Source: Capsicum annuum (Eukaryota > Streptophyta > Magnoliopsida > Solanales > Solanaceae). Taken from it: a stretch of 64,000 nucleotides of DNA. The notes beneath the pieces were generated by a model. That model ran no database searches. It worked only from the letters and a program-made list of their open reading frames with translations, and was not told the origin of the DNA. Positions 43,688 to 56,857 of this stretch are shown here, in pieces. Made by a program: the position numbers and the translations under genes. The DNA lies in the NCBI RefSeq assembly GCF_002878395.1, contig NW_025855744.1:872813-936812 (forward strand), read 5' to 3'. Numbering within the stretch: position 1 is the first letter of the stretch; every line of letters starts with the position of its first letter.

Positions 43688-45848
43688 TAAAACACCTTAG
43701 CTTTTGACGCTTAGAAAATTTCTTGAGTTTGACCTTTTGGACATCATACCACTTAAGGGTACTTGTCGTATCATGTGGTCATGTTTTAGGGGCCTTGGTT
43801 GTATTTTACTTAGTGTTGTTTTGGATGGTTACTATCTAAGATACGAATGGACCCCATACAAGTTGTATGGAGATGATAAAAGTGAAGAAAGCCACTCGTA
43901 TGTTGATCAGTGTGTCACGTTCTTGGTAGGCTGCCTAGGGTACGGTTCTAAGGTACTTGTTGTATGATTGGATATGAGTTAGGCCATAAACTCTCATGTT
44001 GGATAGTGTTGTGGTCCAAGTTATTGCCTAGGGTACGAGTGGTGGATACCACTTGTATGTTATGGGTTTGGTTTGGATGGTATGGTCGTACCCTCCTATG
44101 TACCTTTTTTTAGCTTTTAAGCTGAGGACATTTTAGAAAATTCCCACCCCAAAAACCTTAATAACCAAGACCTATTACATTAATTGGTCCCTCATTCTTC
44201 ACTTGGAAAGATCAAAACACTCCTAAAACACTCTCAAATTCTCTCAAGGTTCTTGGATTAATAAAAGGATAGGGTTTCCTTAAAGGTGGTCAATTAAGGA
44301 TCTCAAAGGTGGTTTATCTCCTTACTTTTTGGTATCTAATTCATGTTACTCCTCCCTCTTAGTTCAACTAAACTCATGTCTTAATGAATGGTTTTCATGA
44401 TTTAACTATGGGTATTATTTGTTTTTGAATTATATGTTGGGTGTTTGTATTGTTAATGGATGAATATTGTTTTCCCATGTTTTTCTTATAGTTTTCATGT
44501 TAAAATTATGGAATTAAACATGTGGTTTCATAGGAATGGTCAAATATTTCTTGGTTTTGGTTTTGGAAACTATACTTCCTCAACATATTTGTTAAAATCC
44601 CTATGAGAAAGGTTTGTCACATAGTTTGACTTTTATTGAAAATATTGCATTGCATAATATAGTAATGGAACATAAATTAGTTTAAATAGTTTTATATGGT
44701 TTGTTTATGCTTTGGTGTCCATGGTATTTGTTTAACTGGAAATCATGTGGGGTATATGGGAATCCCCTAAGTGTTGGCTAATGACATTGCTTGCAAGCTA
44801 TAATCGGTATGATGATACCACTTCATAAAGCCTTGGTTAATAACTTCTGGAATTGGTGGTTGGTTATGTTCTAATGGTTTAATTGGGCAATAATAGTGAG
44901 TTATAATAGCTTAAAATAAAGGTGTGAGTCAGATGGACAGACATATGAAACTCATGATTGCTGGCATGAGAGGTGTTCATGGAAACCTTATACTTGTGGG
45001 ATACAAAGGAATCCCCTAAGTTTATACTTGTATATATATATCATGGAGGGTAAATGGTAAATAGTAATACCCTACCCCAATTATATCTCTGATTCACGTG
45101 GCTACACGTATTATGGCCCGTTTAGGGGGTAAAGCTGGACCCATATAGCCTGTGGGTAGACTCTGATGGTAAAGCTACACAAACCCAGGTTAAAGGTTTT
45201 AAATTTATGCTAAACCCAGTTCCTTTTCCCGACATGGATTATATATATATATGTATATATATATATGGATGTGATTGCATATGGTTATTTACTTGGTTGT
45301 AAATAATTATAGTATTTTATCCTTACTCCTGAGTACGTGCTAGTCTTTACCCTCTAACGCATCTTTGTGTGTTGTATCCCCACATGATGCAGAAACTGGC
45401 CGTACTACTACTCCTGCACAGCGATTAGATTCAGGGATAGTATTTGTGTTAGAATAAAGTGGTGAGCTTCCATACTCTGGAAGAATCCATTTCATGCTAT
45501 GGATATCTTTTCATACGTTTGGTTATTTCTTGGACTCTGGTTTTGGCTATGGTCGATGGCATGTCCCGATCGAATTTTTTTTGCTTTCAGTTAGAGACTT
45601 TGTGAGACTACTTTGGGTTGGCGTGGGCGGTGTCAGTTTTGTTGTCATCCTAGGAATTGGTATTGGTATTGGGGATAAAATTATTTGACTACATTTAATT
45701 TATAATTGTTCCATTTCGTTATGTTATATAATTAAAAATCATCTGACATCGGTTGTAGAATGGTTATGGTTGGGTATTGGGGGTGGTCTCCGGTCCCGAT
45801 GGGGCTTGAGAAACACAACACTACTAGGCCCTAGTTTGGGTTATGTCA
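43688..45848 (+). repeat. 5' LTR of chromovirus copy 2, 2161 bp
   Basis: It aligns with the 3' LTR from AAACACCTT onward. The initial TG seen at 50925 is TA here. It ends GGGTTATGTCA two bases before the PBS. A TATATATATG stretch lies at about 45240-45268. Confidence 0.85.
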
Positions 45849-45850
45849 GA

Positions 45851-45864
45851 TTGGTATCAGAGCC
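45851..45864 (+). other. Primer binding site, tRNA-iMet type
   Basis: TTGGTATCAGAGCC contains TGGTATCAGAGC, the complement of the 3' end of plant initiator methionine tRNA, the usual primer of this lineage. It is placed two bases after the LTR. Confidence 0.9.
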
Positions 45865-46059
45865 TTAGGTTTATGTTCACTTGGGAGTTCACAAAGTTGT
45901 GTCGAGTAGAGTCTCTTTAAGGGTTTGTAGCATGCCACATTCATAAAGAAGAGTCTACATGGCATTTAGAAATATCTCCCTTTATAGTGTTCTATTTTCA
46001 AGATATGGAATGTAAGTCTTGAATTCTTCCCTAATTCCTATTTGTTCACTTTTTAGATT

Positions 46060-47330
46060 ATGCCTCGATAATCTGAAGCTCACGAAAACTACTCTGTCCT
46101 AACTAGGAACAATGTTGATGGGACCCGCTCTACTGATGAGATCTATACCCAATCTAGGGGTCTAGTCCTAAATTGTTTTGGAGTTCTATTAATTTTCTAT
46201 GGTCCATCTCAAACTCCTCAGGCTAAAGTGATGAATGTTGAGTTTCGTCAGTCCATCCAAATGTTGGCATGGTTGGTAGCTACTCAATTTGAGCATAGTG
46301 TTCCTTTCACTCCATCTTTTGAGGCAATAAGGGTTGTCCAATTCATGAGGTTGAACCCTCCAACCTTTATAGGTGTTAATCTAGAGAAGGATCCTTAATT
46401 TTTCTGGATAAAATAGAAAAGATTTTCTGAGTAATGCATGCCAAGAATATAAAGGGTGTAGAGTTTTACATCTACCAGCCAAAGGATGTGGCATACCAAT
46501 AGTACAAGGAACGGGAATAACCAAGGGGTAATTATGCTGAGTCATCCCTGTGGAAGGATTTTTCTAAATCTTTCCTGGACTGCTTCTTTCCTCAGGAGTT
46601 GAAGGAAACAAAAGCAGAAGAGTTTTTAATCTAAAGTAGGATGATATATCAGTCAAGGAGTATGCCTTGAAATTTCACCAGTGATCACGGTATGCTTGGA
46701 GTTGGTTTTTGGTATGAGGACAAGGATGAAGAAGTTCGCATCGTGATTATCTAGTGAATTAATTCTTGAGAGTAAGAATATCTATTTAATCAAGGACATA
46801 CATATCTCTAGGCTAGTGATATACATAGAATAGGTAGATAAAGAGAAAAATAAGCAGACTAAGTTAGGGGAGAGGTAGAGAAAGAAGTTTAGGTTTTATA
46901 AGTAGGGTGGTGGATAAGAGAAGAGTGGAAGGGATGGTGCTAAGTGTCCCAAGAAGAAGTAGGGAAATTCTAGATCTTAATCGACAGCTAGTAATCCCTG
47001 CCCAAAGTCGTTGGGTGATAGGTATTTCCATGATGGTGAAAACTTTAGGGTGCAGGGTGCCCAATCTCAGGCTAGTAGGGCTCATTCAGCTTCATCATAT
47101 CCTCCTTAAAGATTTTATGGTCATTTATGTTGGGGTTTCTATGATGAGGGGAGGAACAGGTGCTTCAACTATGGTTAGCCAGGGAATATGCTTAGAAAAT
47201 GTCCTTTTGGTAAGATTGCCTCTTGTTCAAACAAGGTTCCTATTGCATCTTCTTTAATTTTGGCATCAAAAGGTGCACTATCTCGCTCTGGCACTAGTCA
47301 GAACTATTTTTATGTGCTTACTACCCTACA
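46060..47330 (+). pseudogene. gag pseudogene of chromovirus copy 2
   Basis: The start ATG is at 46060 (MPR), with a stop as the fourth codon (46069). Landmarks are FRQSIQMLAWLVATQ, MRLNPPTFIG, a VEFYIYQPKDVAY-like segment near 46450, and a CCHC knuckle at 47161-47205 that reads CFNYGxPGNMLRKC, with the second Cys and the His lost. Stops occur at about 46396 and 46632, with further breaks near 46680 and 46860. Gag packages the element RNA; this copy cannot. Protease follows directly. Confidence 0.75.
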
Positions 47331-47379
47331 GGAGTCTGAGGCATCACCTGATGTCATGACTGGTACGTCGAAACTCTTC

Positions 47380-47900
47380 TCTTGTGATGCGTACTATCAC
47401 TTAATTTGGGCCCCAATCTATTTTATGTGACTCGATTAGTGGTTGTACATCTCAGTTATGGTTTGGAGTGTGTTTTGGACTCTTTTTCTATTTCTACCCT
47501 GATAGGTGACTCTATGATTGCTAAAAGAGTCTATGGGGGTGTGGTATATGTTGGTAATAATGAAAATTTGGTGGATTTGTTTGAATTAAATATGGTGAAT
47601 TTTGATGTCATATTGGGGATGGATTGGTTGCATTCGTGCTATGCTTCTCTAGACTGTCGGACCTGTAAGGTTGTTTTTAAATTCCTTAATGAGCCAGTTA
47701 TTAAGTGGAAGGATGGTTCCCTATCTCCTAAGGGTTGGTTTATATCATATCTTAGAGCTCAGAGATTAATCTCCAAGGGGTGTCTCTATCATCTAGTCTG
47801 GATTAAAGATTCTAACTCAGAGGGTCCTTCTTTGCATTTCATTCTAGTGGTGAATGAATTTCCTGAGGTCTTCCTTATGACCTTCCTGGTGTTCCTTTAG
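47380..47900 (+). pseudogene. Aspartic protease pseudogene of chromovirus copy 2
   Basis: The open frame 47406-47900 carries GDSMIAKRVYGGVVYV, FDVILGMDWLHSCYASLDCR, and SKGCLYHLVWIKDS, the normal second half of the domain. The stretch just upstream, where DPGAT should be, reads without the catalytic Asp (about 47395-47430), so the active site is gone. The end of the frame runs into VVNEFPEVF, the start of the RT, and is then broken. Confidence 0.75.
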
Positions 47901-48500
47901 ATAGGGATATTGAGTTTAGGATTTATCTTGCTCTGAACAATCATCTGAATTTTATTCCTCTGTATAGAATGGCTTCAGCTGAGTTGAAGTAGCTTAAGGA
48001 ACAATTAAAGGATATTTTAGATAAGAGCTTCCTCCATCCTATTTTATCCCCGTGGGGTGCACCAGTGTTATTCATGTGTAAAAAGGACGGTTCTTTTCTA
48101 TTGTGTATTGATTACCGGTAGTTGAATAAGGTAACAGTAAAGAACAAGTATCCTCTCCCAGGGATAGATGGCTTGTTTGATCAGTTGCAGGATGCTAAGT
48201 TTTTCTCCAAGATAGATCTTCGATCCAAGTATCATCAGCTTAAGGTTAGGGAGGTGGACATCCCTAATACTGTATTCATACCTGGTATAGGCATTTTGAG
48301 TGTTTGGTTGTCTTTTGGGTTGACCAATACCCTAACGGTTTTCATAGATTTTATGAATATGGTCTTTGTTAGTTTTTTGATCTGTTTATCATTGCCTTCA
48401 TAGATGACATTTTGGCGTACTTAAGAGTGGGGTGGATTATACCGATCACCTCTGTGTTGTGTAGCAGACCTTAAAGGAGAAGAAGTTGTATGCTAAGTTT
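47900..48500 (+). pseudogene. Reverse transcriptase pseudogene of chromovirus copy 2
   Basis: [26 protein letters not shown] (about 47990-48070) is followed by [13 protein letters not shown], then 48122-48403 NKVTVKNKYPLPGIDGLFDQL and [22 protein letters not shown]. The polymerase signature FIDD is still encoded at 48397-48408, but a frameshift upstream puts it in another frame. Stops include 47988, 48119 and 48401. Confidence 0.8.
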
Positions 48501-49300
48501 TTAAAAAGTGAATTCTGGTTGAACGATGTCACTTTTCTGGTCCATATCATTTCTAGTAAAGGGATCATCGTAGATTCACAGAAGGTTATAGTGGTTAAGA
48601 AGTGTCCTACACCCACGACTCCAACTGATATTCGGAGCTTCTTATGTTTAGCTAGTTATTATAGGAGGTTCGTAAAGAGTTTTTATACTATAGCTGTCCC
48701 ATTAACTAAGTTGACTTAGAACAAGGTACAGTTCTTGTAGTCTGATGCTTGTAAGGGTAGTTTCAAAAATCTAAAGGATAAGCTAACTTTGGCTCTGGTT
48801 TTAACTTTGTCTAAAGGCACTGATGGGTTTTATGGTCTATTATGATGCATCTCGTGTGGGGCTTGAGTGCATTTTGATGCAACATGGTAAGGTGATAGCT
48901 TATGCCTCTAGGCAGTTGAAGGTGCATGAGAGGAGTTATCCAACTCATGATTTGGAATTGCTAGCTATGATGTTTGCATTGAAAATATGGCGTTGCTATT
49001 TGTATTGACTGCATATGGCTTTCTTCTCTGATCATAAAAGCCTACAGTATATGTTTACTCAGAAAGAGCTTAACCTTAGGAAAAAGAGATGTCTTAAACT
49101 TCTCAAGGATTATGACATGAGTCTTTACTACCATCCAGGTAAAGATAATATGTTTATTGATGCTCGTAGTAATTTATCCATGGGAATTCCAGCTCATGTG
49201 GATAAGGAGAAGCGAGAGTTGGTGAAGGACATTCAACGTTTGTCTAACCTTAGAGTTCGTCTCTTAGACTTTAAGAATGGTGGAGTGTTTGTTTAGACAG
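48500..49300 (+). pseudogene. RT connection and RNase H pseudogene of chromovirus copy 2
   Basis: 48486-48719 encodes the RT end and connection (PTTPTDIRSFLCLASYYRRFV). After a stop at 48717 and a frame change, 48823-49296 gives [67 protein letters not shown], and VKDIQRLSNLRVRLLD. All four RNase H acidic positions (YYDAS, DLE, SDHK, IDA) remain. A single stop near 49006 breaks the domain. Confidence 0.8.
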
Positions 49301-50510
49301 TGGCTCAGTCATCTCTTGGTACTGATATTAAGGAGAAGATCCTATCCTGATGAGGATCAAGGGTGATGTTAGTGGGCAGAGGGTGATGGTCTTTGATATC
49401 AGTGGTGATGGTGCTTTGCGATACCAAGGGAGATTATGTTTTCCTGACATTGATGATTTGAGGGAGAGGATCTAGGCTGAGGCACATGAGTAGTGCTATG
49501 TCATTCATCCTGGTTTGACTAAAATGTATCATGACCTTAAGGAGATGTATTGGTGGAACAATATGAAGAAATATATGGCTAATTTTGTGGCCAAGAGCAT
49601 GGTGTGTCAATAACAAAGGTTAAGCACATGAGGCCCAGAGATTTGTATCAAGAAATTGAATTGCCTGAATGGAAATGGGAGGTAATCAACATGGATTTTG
49701 TTACCAGTCTTCCTCGATCTCAAAATCAATTTAATTCAATTTGGGTCATTGTGGATAGGATGACAAAGTCAGCTCACTTTTTGCCAGTGAGGACTGACTT
49801 CTCGGCTGAGGATTATGCGAGGTTGTATCTTCATGAGATTGTTAAGATGCATGAGGTATCATTTTCTATCATCTCAAGTCATGGTACACATGTTATATCA
49901 TACTTTTAGCAATTATTTCAGAAAGGGTTTGGGACTAAGGTTAGTATAAGTACTGCTTTCAACCCGTAATATGATGGGCAGGCAGAAAGGATTATTCAGA
50001 CATTGGAGGACATGCTTCATTCTTGTGTGATTAACTATGATGGTAGTTGGGTTGAGCATTTACCTTTATTGGAGTTTTCTTTTAATAATAGCTACCACTC
50101 TAGCATTGGGATGGCTCCATTTGAGTCCTTGTATGTTAGGAGGTGTAGATCTCCTATTGGGTGGTTTGACGTTGATGAGGCGAAAATGTTTAGCTCGGAT
50201 TAGGTTCACCAATACATGGAGAAGGTGAAGGTGATTAGGGATAGACTTAACGCTTCCAAAAGTCACCAAAAGTACTATACAGATGTGAGATGGAGAGAGT
50301 AAGAGTTTGCGGTTGGGGATAAGGTGTTCCTAAAGGTGTATCCTATGAAGGGAGTGACGCAGTTTGGGAAGAAAGGGAAACTCAGTCGCCAGTATGTTGG
50401 TCCATACTTGGTTTTGAAGAGGGTTGGTAATATTGCATATAAGTTGGAGTTGCCTTCTAGTTTGAGTTCCATTCATCCGGTGTTCTATGTTTCTATGTTG
50501 AGAAAGTGTA
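49300..50510 (+). pseudogene. Integrase pseudogene of chromovirus copy 2
   Basis: The zinc-binding region (AHE...IHPGLTKMYHDLKEMYWWNN, FVAKSMVCQ; about 49478-49610) has one Cys changed to Ser. The core (49604-49909) begins VINMDFVTSLPRSQ with the first Asp; the second Asp motif SDRGTQ reads SSHGTH and is lost. [17 protein letters not shown] (about 49976-50030) keeps the glutamate. [32 protein letters not shown] follows. Stops at 49293, 49907, 49969, 50201 and 50300 are visible. Confidence 0.8.
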
Positions 50511-50750
50511 TGGGTGATCCATCTCAAATCATTCCTATCAAGGATATTGGTATTTTGGATTCTTTGTCTTATGAAGAGGTCCCAGTTGAGATCTTTGATC
50601 GGCAGGTTCATTAATTGCGTACCAAGGATGTATCTTCAGTCAAGGTTCTTTGAAGGAACCATAAGTTTGAAGAAGCTACTTGGGAAGCAAAAGAAGACAT
50701 GAAGTCCAAATATCTGTTCCAGTTTTCTGCTTTGAAAATTCATGCGGAAG
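50324..50750 (+). pseudogene. Integrase C-terminus with chromodomain, chromovirus copy 2
   Basis: LKVYPMKGVTQFGKKGKLSR, GPYLVLKRVGNIAYKLELPS and HPVFYVSMLRKCMGDP precede the chromodomain LSYEEVPVEIFDRQVH, stop, LRTKDVSSVKVL, stop, RNHKFEEATWEAKEDMKSKY. It is the best-kept chromodomain on the plus strand, with two stops (50612, 50652). The domain recognises heterochromatin marks in intact relatives. Confidence 0.85.
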
Positions 50751-50910
50751 GTATGTGTTCTTCATCATACTTTTGCTTTCAAACTTTGTTAAAGAAAAGA
50801 TTGACTTCCTTGCATCTTTGTTTTCTAACTTAGTTGAAGGTTAGAGTTGGGGTGGTGGGTGTAAGGCGTGCTTGTACTACCTTGTTCCATCATTCAAGGA
50901 CGAATGATCC

Positions 50911-50924
50911 AAGTGGGGGAGAAT
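50911..50924 (+). other. Polypurine tract of chromovirus copy 2
   Basis: AAGTGGGGGAGAAT lies directly before the TGAAACACC start of the 3' LTR. Confidence 0.8.
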
Positions 50925-51164
50925 TGAAACACCTTGGCTTTTAGAAAGTTTCTTGAATTTAAGCTTTTAGACATCATATGACTTAAGGGTACTTGTCATA
51001 TGACATGGATACTGTTTAGGGGCCTTGGTCATATATTAATTAGTGTGATGCTAGTTGGTTACTGTCCGAGATACATATGGACACCATATGATTCGTATGG
51101 AGATAATATGAATAAGGAAAGCCACTCGTATGTTGATCAATGTGTGATGCTCTTGGTAGGATAC

Positions 51165-53441
51165 TGTAACGTCCCGAGGCTACCCCCTAGACATCACAAG
51201 ATGCCTAGGACCATAAGTGATCCCAAGCTAACCCTTATACTAGCATAACTCATGAGCAACTACATAAATAAATAAAACTGAATGAAAATAAGTAGAAGGT
51301 AACTCTTTTTGAATATGATCATTATATTAAAATAATTACAACTTTGCTTATACACAACAAAACTGGAATCAAATACATTAACTCTACTGACTATCTATGA
51401 AGCCTCTACTAGTATTGACTATAGTTAGTTAGGACATGACTCCCAAATATCCCAAATCAATATGACTGAATAATGAAAATAAGATACTACTCAAAGCTAA
51501 AGTTGACTTGAGTCCTTGAATTAAAATAACTCATCACCTGCTAACTGGAAATTGTAAGTTGTTTGATTAAGATGTGTATGCTATAAATGGTACCTATATT
51601 ATGAGACAATGTAGCACATAGACGTATATGTGGTTTAGCACTTTTGAAATGTACTGAGCACGTGGGGTGAATGCACAAGTAAAATAATAGCTGAATATAT
51701 TCACAAACTTTAAAATAATGCATGCTAAGTGTAAATGACTCACCTTGGCTTGAATAAAACAAAGCTGTAAATTCATAAACATGAGTAGTAAAACATAATG
51801 GCAAACTTTGTGATCCATAACACTTAGTTCTAAAAGTTGTTTACTTTTTCTATTAGTGGAATGAGTAGGACTGAAGTTGAGTATACTTTCAAATCATGCA
51901 GGCTAAGCGTAAAATACTCACCTTTATCATATGTAAACTGAAAGATGAAATATCATAGCTAATGTCTTATGTAAAACAATATTTGAATAAAATTATGAGT
52001 CTTTACACTTAGTTTCTAAAAGCTGTTCTCTTATTCTATCTTAGGACTTAGGGAGGATCTTCTAACTGATATACACCATGTGATCTATTAGGTGTCCAAT
52101 GTCTAGTTCTCTTGTAGGAAAACTCTCATGTTGAGGAGACCTATCATACTTTGTCCAAGGAGTAGGACCTAAGCTAACTAATCACAATCTGTATCTACAT
52201 CTATATAAATGGGGAATAATCTGAACCTACGTTGGCTTATAGATCTGGGTTATGTGAACTGACACACATACTCAACTCGGTGCTAAATACTACTCCCTTA
52301 CTTATATGCTCATTCTGTAGTAAATACACCTTAAAATAGCATAAAGGTTTGTAATGAAAACCAGTTTTGCATCTGTTTGTTTTAAATTGTAATCAAAACT
52401 AAATATGTGGATTTCATAACTTAGGTGAGGATTAAAAGATAAAATCTAGCGTAAAATCTAAATACATACTTATGAAAGAATGCTTAAACATCATCTTTCT
52501 TGAAATATTAAGACTTAAACTTAGAGCTTATAACCTATGCTTAAAAATTATGTCAAATCACAATAAACTTCATGCTCAACAATAATAATCTTGAAATTTC
52601 TTTGGATTAGATTAGGGATTCTTGGAGAGAAATATAAAGGATAATGGGCAAATAATGCCCTAAAGGATGTCTTAACTTGTGCATATACGACTTGGCTTAA
52701 GGGAAAAAGATGTAACTGCCCCTTATACATTTAAATTCGTAGCCGGATTGCATTTTGAAGGATCATCATGATACGGTATAATCGCGATGACTTACTAGTT
52801 CTGACGAAAATGATCATAACTTTTCACTCGGGTATCGGATTAAGGCAAAATTGGTATTGTTCGAAAGCTAACTCAATTATCTATAATTTGATGGGTGTTG
52901 AGCTGAAAAACTCCTCACACATAAAAATTTATAGATTTTCAAAGTTTACCCTTATAGATTCAAACACCAAACTTTGGACGAATATAATGTTCTTAACTCA
53001 ACTTGTCTCTAAGTGATTTTTATGAACATTCTTCACCTAATAATCACTTCACACACAAGGATAAAGGTCATGAAATATGCATTTAAATCATGAATCAAGA
53101 AATAGATGAATACACCTTTATTGTGATGTGGTAAGGGCCTCATTGCTATACCACCACGACGCGCCACGATCATGTGAGGTTCTGGAATAAAAATCCTAAC
53201 GTCACCCAATACTCATCCAAAAAATCTGAAACTTATTCGAGACATACTCCTTACACCCCTGAACATGAATTAACTCAAAAACCATCTTTTTGGAGTCTGT
53301 AAGGTCAACTTAAAATTTCTCAAAGTTCAAAGGTAAAAAATGAGACTAAGTCCCCCAACACTTAATGAAATTTTTAGGTTCTAAACCTCTTATGCATGCA
53401 CTATTAGATGAACTGGATGAGGAAAAGTACGGGGTATTACA
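51165..53441 (-). mobile_element. Solo LTR, 2277 bp, chromovirus type, nested in a 3' LTR
   Basis: On the plus strand it begins TGTAACGTCCCGAGGCTACC and ends GGGGTATTACA; its own orientation is minus. Its first 75 bases match those of the 57813 LTR (CCGAGGCTACCCCCTAG). Flanks GATAC and ACTAC are an imperfect duplication; both differ by one base from GCTAC, a form close to the GCTGC in the uninterrupted 5' LTR. No internal region adjoins it. Confidence 0.85.
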
Positions 53442-54702
53442 ACTACCTTGGGTATGATTCTATGGTATTCGTCGTATTATTGGATACGAGTTAGGCCATA
53501 AACTCATATGTTGGATAGTGTTGGGGTCTAAGTTGCTACCTAGGTACGAGTGGTGGGTACCACTCGTATGTTGTGGGTACGGTTTTGGTGGTGTGGCTGT
53601 ACCCTCCTGCGTATATTTTTTTTCTTTTAAGTTGTGGATATTTTAGACATTTCCCACACCAAAACCCTTAAGAACCATGTCTTATAACATTAATTGGTAA
53701 CTTATTCATAACTTGGAAAGATCAAAACCCTCTCAAATCTCTCTCAAGGTTCTTGGGTTAAGAAAAGTCTAGGGTTTCCTTCAAGGTGGAATATTAAGGC
53801 TCTCAAGAGTAGCTTCTATCCGTACTCTTTGTATATAATACATGTTAATCCTCCCTCATTGTTAGTTCAACTAAATTCATGTATTAGTGAATGGTTTTCA
53901 TGATTTAATAATGGGTATTGTTTGGTATATGTTGGGGGTTTTGGTTGTTAATGGATGAATATTGTTTTCCCATGTTTTTCTTATGGTTTACATGTTAAAA
54001 TTGTGGAATTAAACATGATGATTCATGGGAATGGTCAATTTATTCTTGGTTTTGGTTTTGGAAACTCTATGCCCTCAATATGTTTGTTAAAATGCCTATG
54101 AGAAGGGTTTTGTCACATAGTTTGACTTTTATTAAAACTATTGCATTGCATAATATTGTAATGGAACCTAAATGGTTTAAAATGATTTGGTAAGGCCTTG
54201 GTGGCCATGGTATTGGTTTAATTGCAAATCATGTTAGGTATATGGATATCCCCTAAGTATTGGCTAATGATATTTCTTGAAAGCTATAGTCGGTATGACG
54301 ATATTACTTCATAAATCCTTGGTAATAACTTATGGAATTGGTGTTTGGATATGTGCTATTGGTTTTAATTGGGCAATAATAGATGGTTGTGATAGCTTAC
54401 TGTGAAGGTGTGAGTCCTATGGACAGACACCGAAAACTCATGATTACAGACATAAGGGTTGGTCATGGGAACCTTATACTTGTAGGGTAAATGGGAATCC
54501 CATAAGTTTATAGTTGTATATATTTTTCATGGAGGGAAAAGGGTAAATGGGAATCCCCTATCCCTATGATAGGCATTGAGGCCTGTTGAGGGGGTAACAC
54601 TGGACCCATATAGCCCATAGGTGGATTATGACACTAAAGCTACACAAACCCCAAGTTAAAGGTTTTAAATGCATGAACCTAATTCCCTTTCCCAGCATGG
54701 AT

Positions 54703-54734
54703 TATATATATATATAGAGAGAGAGAGAGAGAAA
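54703..54734. repeat. (TA)n(GA)n microsatellite
   Basis: About seven TA units are followed by about nine GA units, inside the 3' LTR of copy 2. The 5' LTR has only TA-type repeats at the same place. Confidence 0.9.
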
Positions 54735-55313
54735 GAAGTGATTGTATATGGTTATTTACTTGGTTTTAGATATTGGAATTATTTCATCCTTACTCCTGAG
54801 TACATGATAGGGTTCACCCGCTAACCTATCTTTGGGCGTTGTATCCCCACGTAATATAGTAAATGGCCATACTACTCCTCCTGCTTAGTGATCAGATTTG
54901 GGGACAACATTTGTGTCAGACTAAAGTGGTGAGCTTCCATACTCTGGAAGAATCCATTTCATGCTATGGATATCTTTTCATACTTTTGTTTATTTCTTAG
55001 ACTCTAGTTTTAGCTATGGCGGGGTCCTATCCTGAAAGGATGTTGTTTTCTTTTAGTTAAATGCTTTGTGAGACTACTTTAGGTTGGCATGGGCGGTCTC
55101 AGTATTGCTGTCAGTCTTTGCATTGGTATTGGTATTAGTGTTGACACCGTTTGACTATATTTGATTTATGATTATTATATTTTGATAAGTTATATAATTG
55201 GAATTCATTCGACATCGGGTGTAGGGTGGTTATAGTTGGTATTAGGGGTGGTCTCCTGTCCCGATTAGGCTTGAGGCATCCAATAGGACTAGGCCCTGGT
55301 TTGGGTCGTGTCA

Positions 55314-56857
55314 TTGCTGATACCTAAAATTTATCCTAACAAACCCTATGAACTGTTGATACCTTAAATTCAACCCAACAAATGTAGTAACCATAGAGAG
55401 TAGATAATAAAACAAACTAGTGACTCATATCATCTGAGTTTATATAAAAAGACCATCGGGATAGTCGTGAACCAAAAGACAAAGAAATACATATAAGACA
55501 AAGCGATCGATCAATCTGAACCAAAAAATCTAAATACTCTATCAAAAAGAAGTACATTGTCATGAGGGATGAACATTCTTTGTATCACCTAAGTGGATTA
55601 TCATTATAACACTAGCTGCCCTAAGAAAACTACATACTAACAAACAATATGTTGTATGTAGTGGGGAATTTATTCCAGTGATCATTTATTTTCTCATATG
55701 ACTACTCTAGTCTCATCTTGAAAAACTATTACGATGGCAAGAGGATTTGGATTAGAAAAGTTTGAATGCTAAAAGGAAGGGAGTTGCATGCAGAATCATT
55801 AGAATGAGCATTCCAGTACAGCTACAGATGGATTTAGAGAAACCATAGGCTTTTTCTGGCTCCAGTGATCCACCTGTGATAACAAAAAAATAGTGTAGGC
55901 AATCTTTCACAGAGAGACTTTGAGGGATAGTGCAAGGAGAAAATGAATTGTTGGAAGTCTACGCATACTATTCAGAAGTAACTCTGTTGCATAAACCATT
56001 ATCAAATAGTTTTGCAATTCTATGACTCTAAAGCCCAACAAAACATCTTACTTCGACCCTGCACCCACTGCAATACGCACCCACCCTACCTTATTGTCAT
56101 TTATAGTAGTATGTACACAACAATTATGACCTTACCCATACTTAGTAAAGGTAGAGAGACGGTAAGTAACTATCCACAAATTGATATATTTCATAGTAAA
56201 ATACCTATTAGATATACAAATTAGAAAATAATGATAGATTCTGAATTGAGAATGAGAAGAACAAGAGTTGCTCGACAATAAAGCAACAATGAATTTAGAA
56301 CAATTTTTAAAGAAAAATAGCAACTAAATGGAATAGAAAGCATACCTTCAAGAGAGATGAACAGAGAATAGGAAAAATTGAAATCACCCAAGGAAGAAGC
56401 CGCAATAGCTGCAAATGAATTTGGCAAAAGCTGCTCCCTCAATCGATAATTGTTGTGTGTGTACAATGTATTGATCGATATAGCTAGGGTAAAATTGCGA
56501 CCAACTGTGTTTTGAGGAAAACAGAGCTAATCTTAGTTTTTTGCATTTTAATTTATTAGAAAAATAATTAAAATGAGATTAACGCACGTATATGTGTATT
56601 TAGTGAAATAAAAAATATTATTAAAATTTTAATATTTTATTTTGGCGGTACTTTCTCCTGCTTAAGACTCTGAATTACAATTTGGAACTGATTAAATTTA
56701 ATTTAGGGACCAGATTTTCTACCTTCACAATAAAATACAATATTAAGGACTAGCATATAATCTCGTCATAATACGTGTACTTTTAAAGACGAGATTATTA
56801 ATCCATCCCTAAATGTTGATCATAAATAAAGCAATTTCTTATGGTGACTTGACTAGT

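Larger units (their letters stand above)
43688..55313 (+). mobile_element. Full-length but decayed Ty3/gypsy chromovirus (Tekay/Del-like), copy 2
   Basis: The order is 5' LTR (43688-45848), tRNA-iMet PBS, gag, protease, RT, RNase H, integrase, chromodomain, polypurine tract, and 3' LTR (50925-55313) interrupted by another LTR. The five bases on the two sides (CTACC and TTGCT) do not match, so no target duplication supports the outer ends; they may have diverged or one end may come from recombination. The two LTRs differ at many positions, indicating an old insertion. All genes are interrupted. Confidence 0.85.
50925..55313 (+). repeat. 3' LTR of chromovirus copy 2, interrupted by a solo LTR
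   Basis: It is colinear with 43688-45848: 50925-51164 matches its first 250 bases, and 53442-55313 matches the rest. It begins TGAAACACC and ends GGGTCGTGTCA. Without the insert its length is about 2.1 kb. A (TA)n(GA)n microsatellite lies at 54703-54734. Confidence 0.85.

Noticed and set aside
50037..50611. Minus-strand and alternate-frame open frames over the integrase
   Set aside because: They are antisense or out-of-frame shadows of the integrase and chromodomain coding sequence.
56040..56170. A further SINE in minus orientation
   Set aside because: Only a short part resembles the SINE body; no A/B boxes, tail or target duplication.
56132..56466. Minus-strand frames as first exon of a host gene
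   Set aside because: No recognised domain, no downstream exons seen, and promoter signals cannot be judged by eye.
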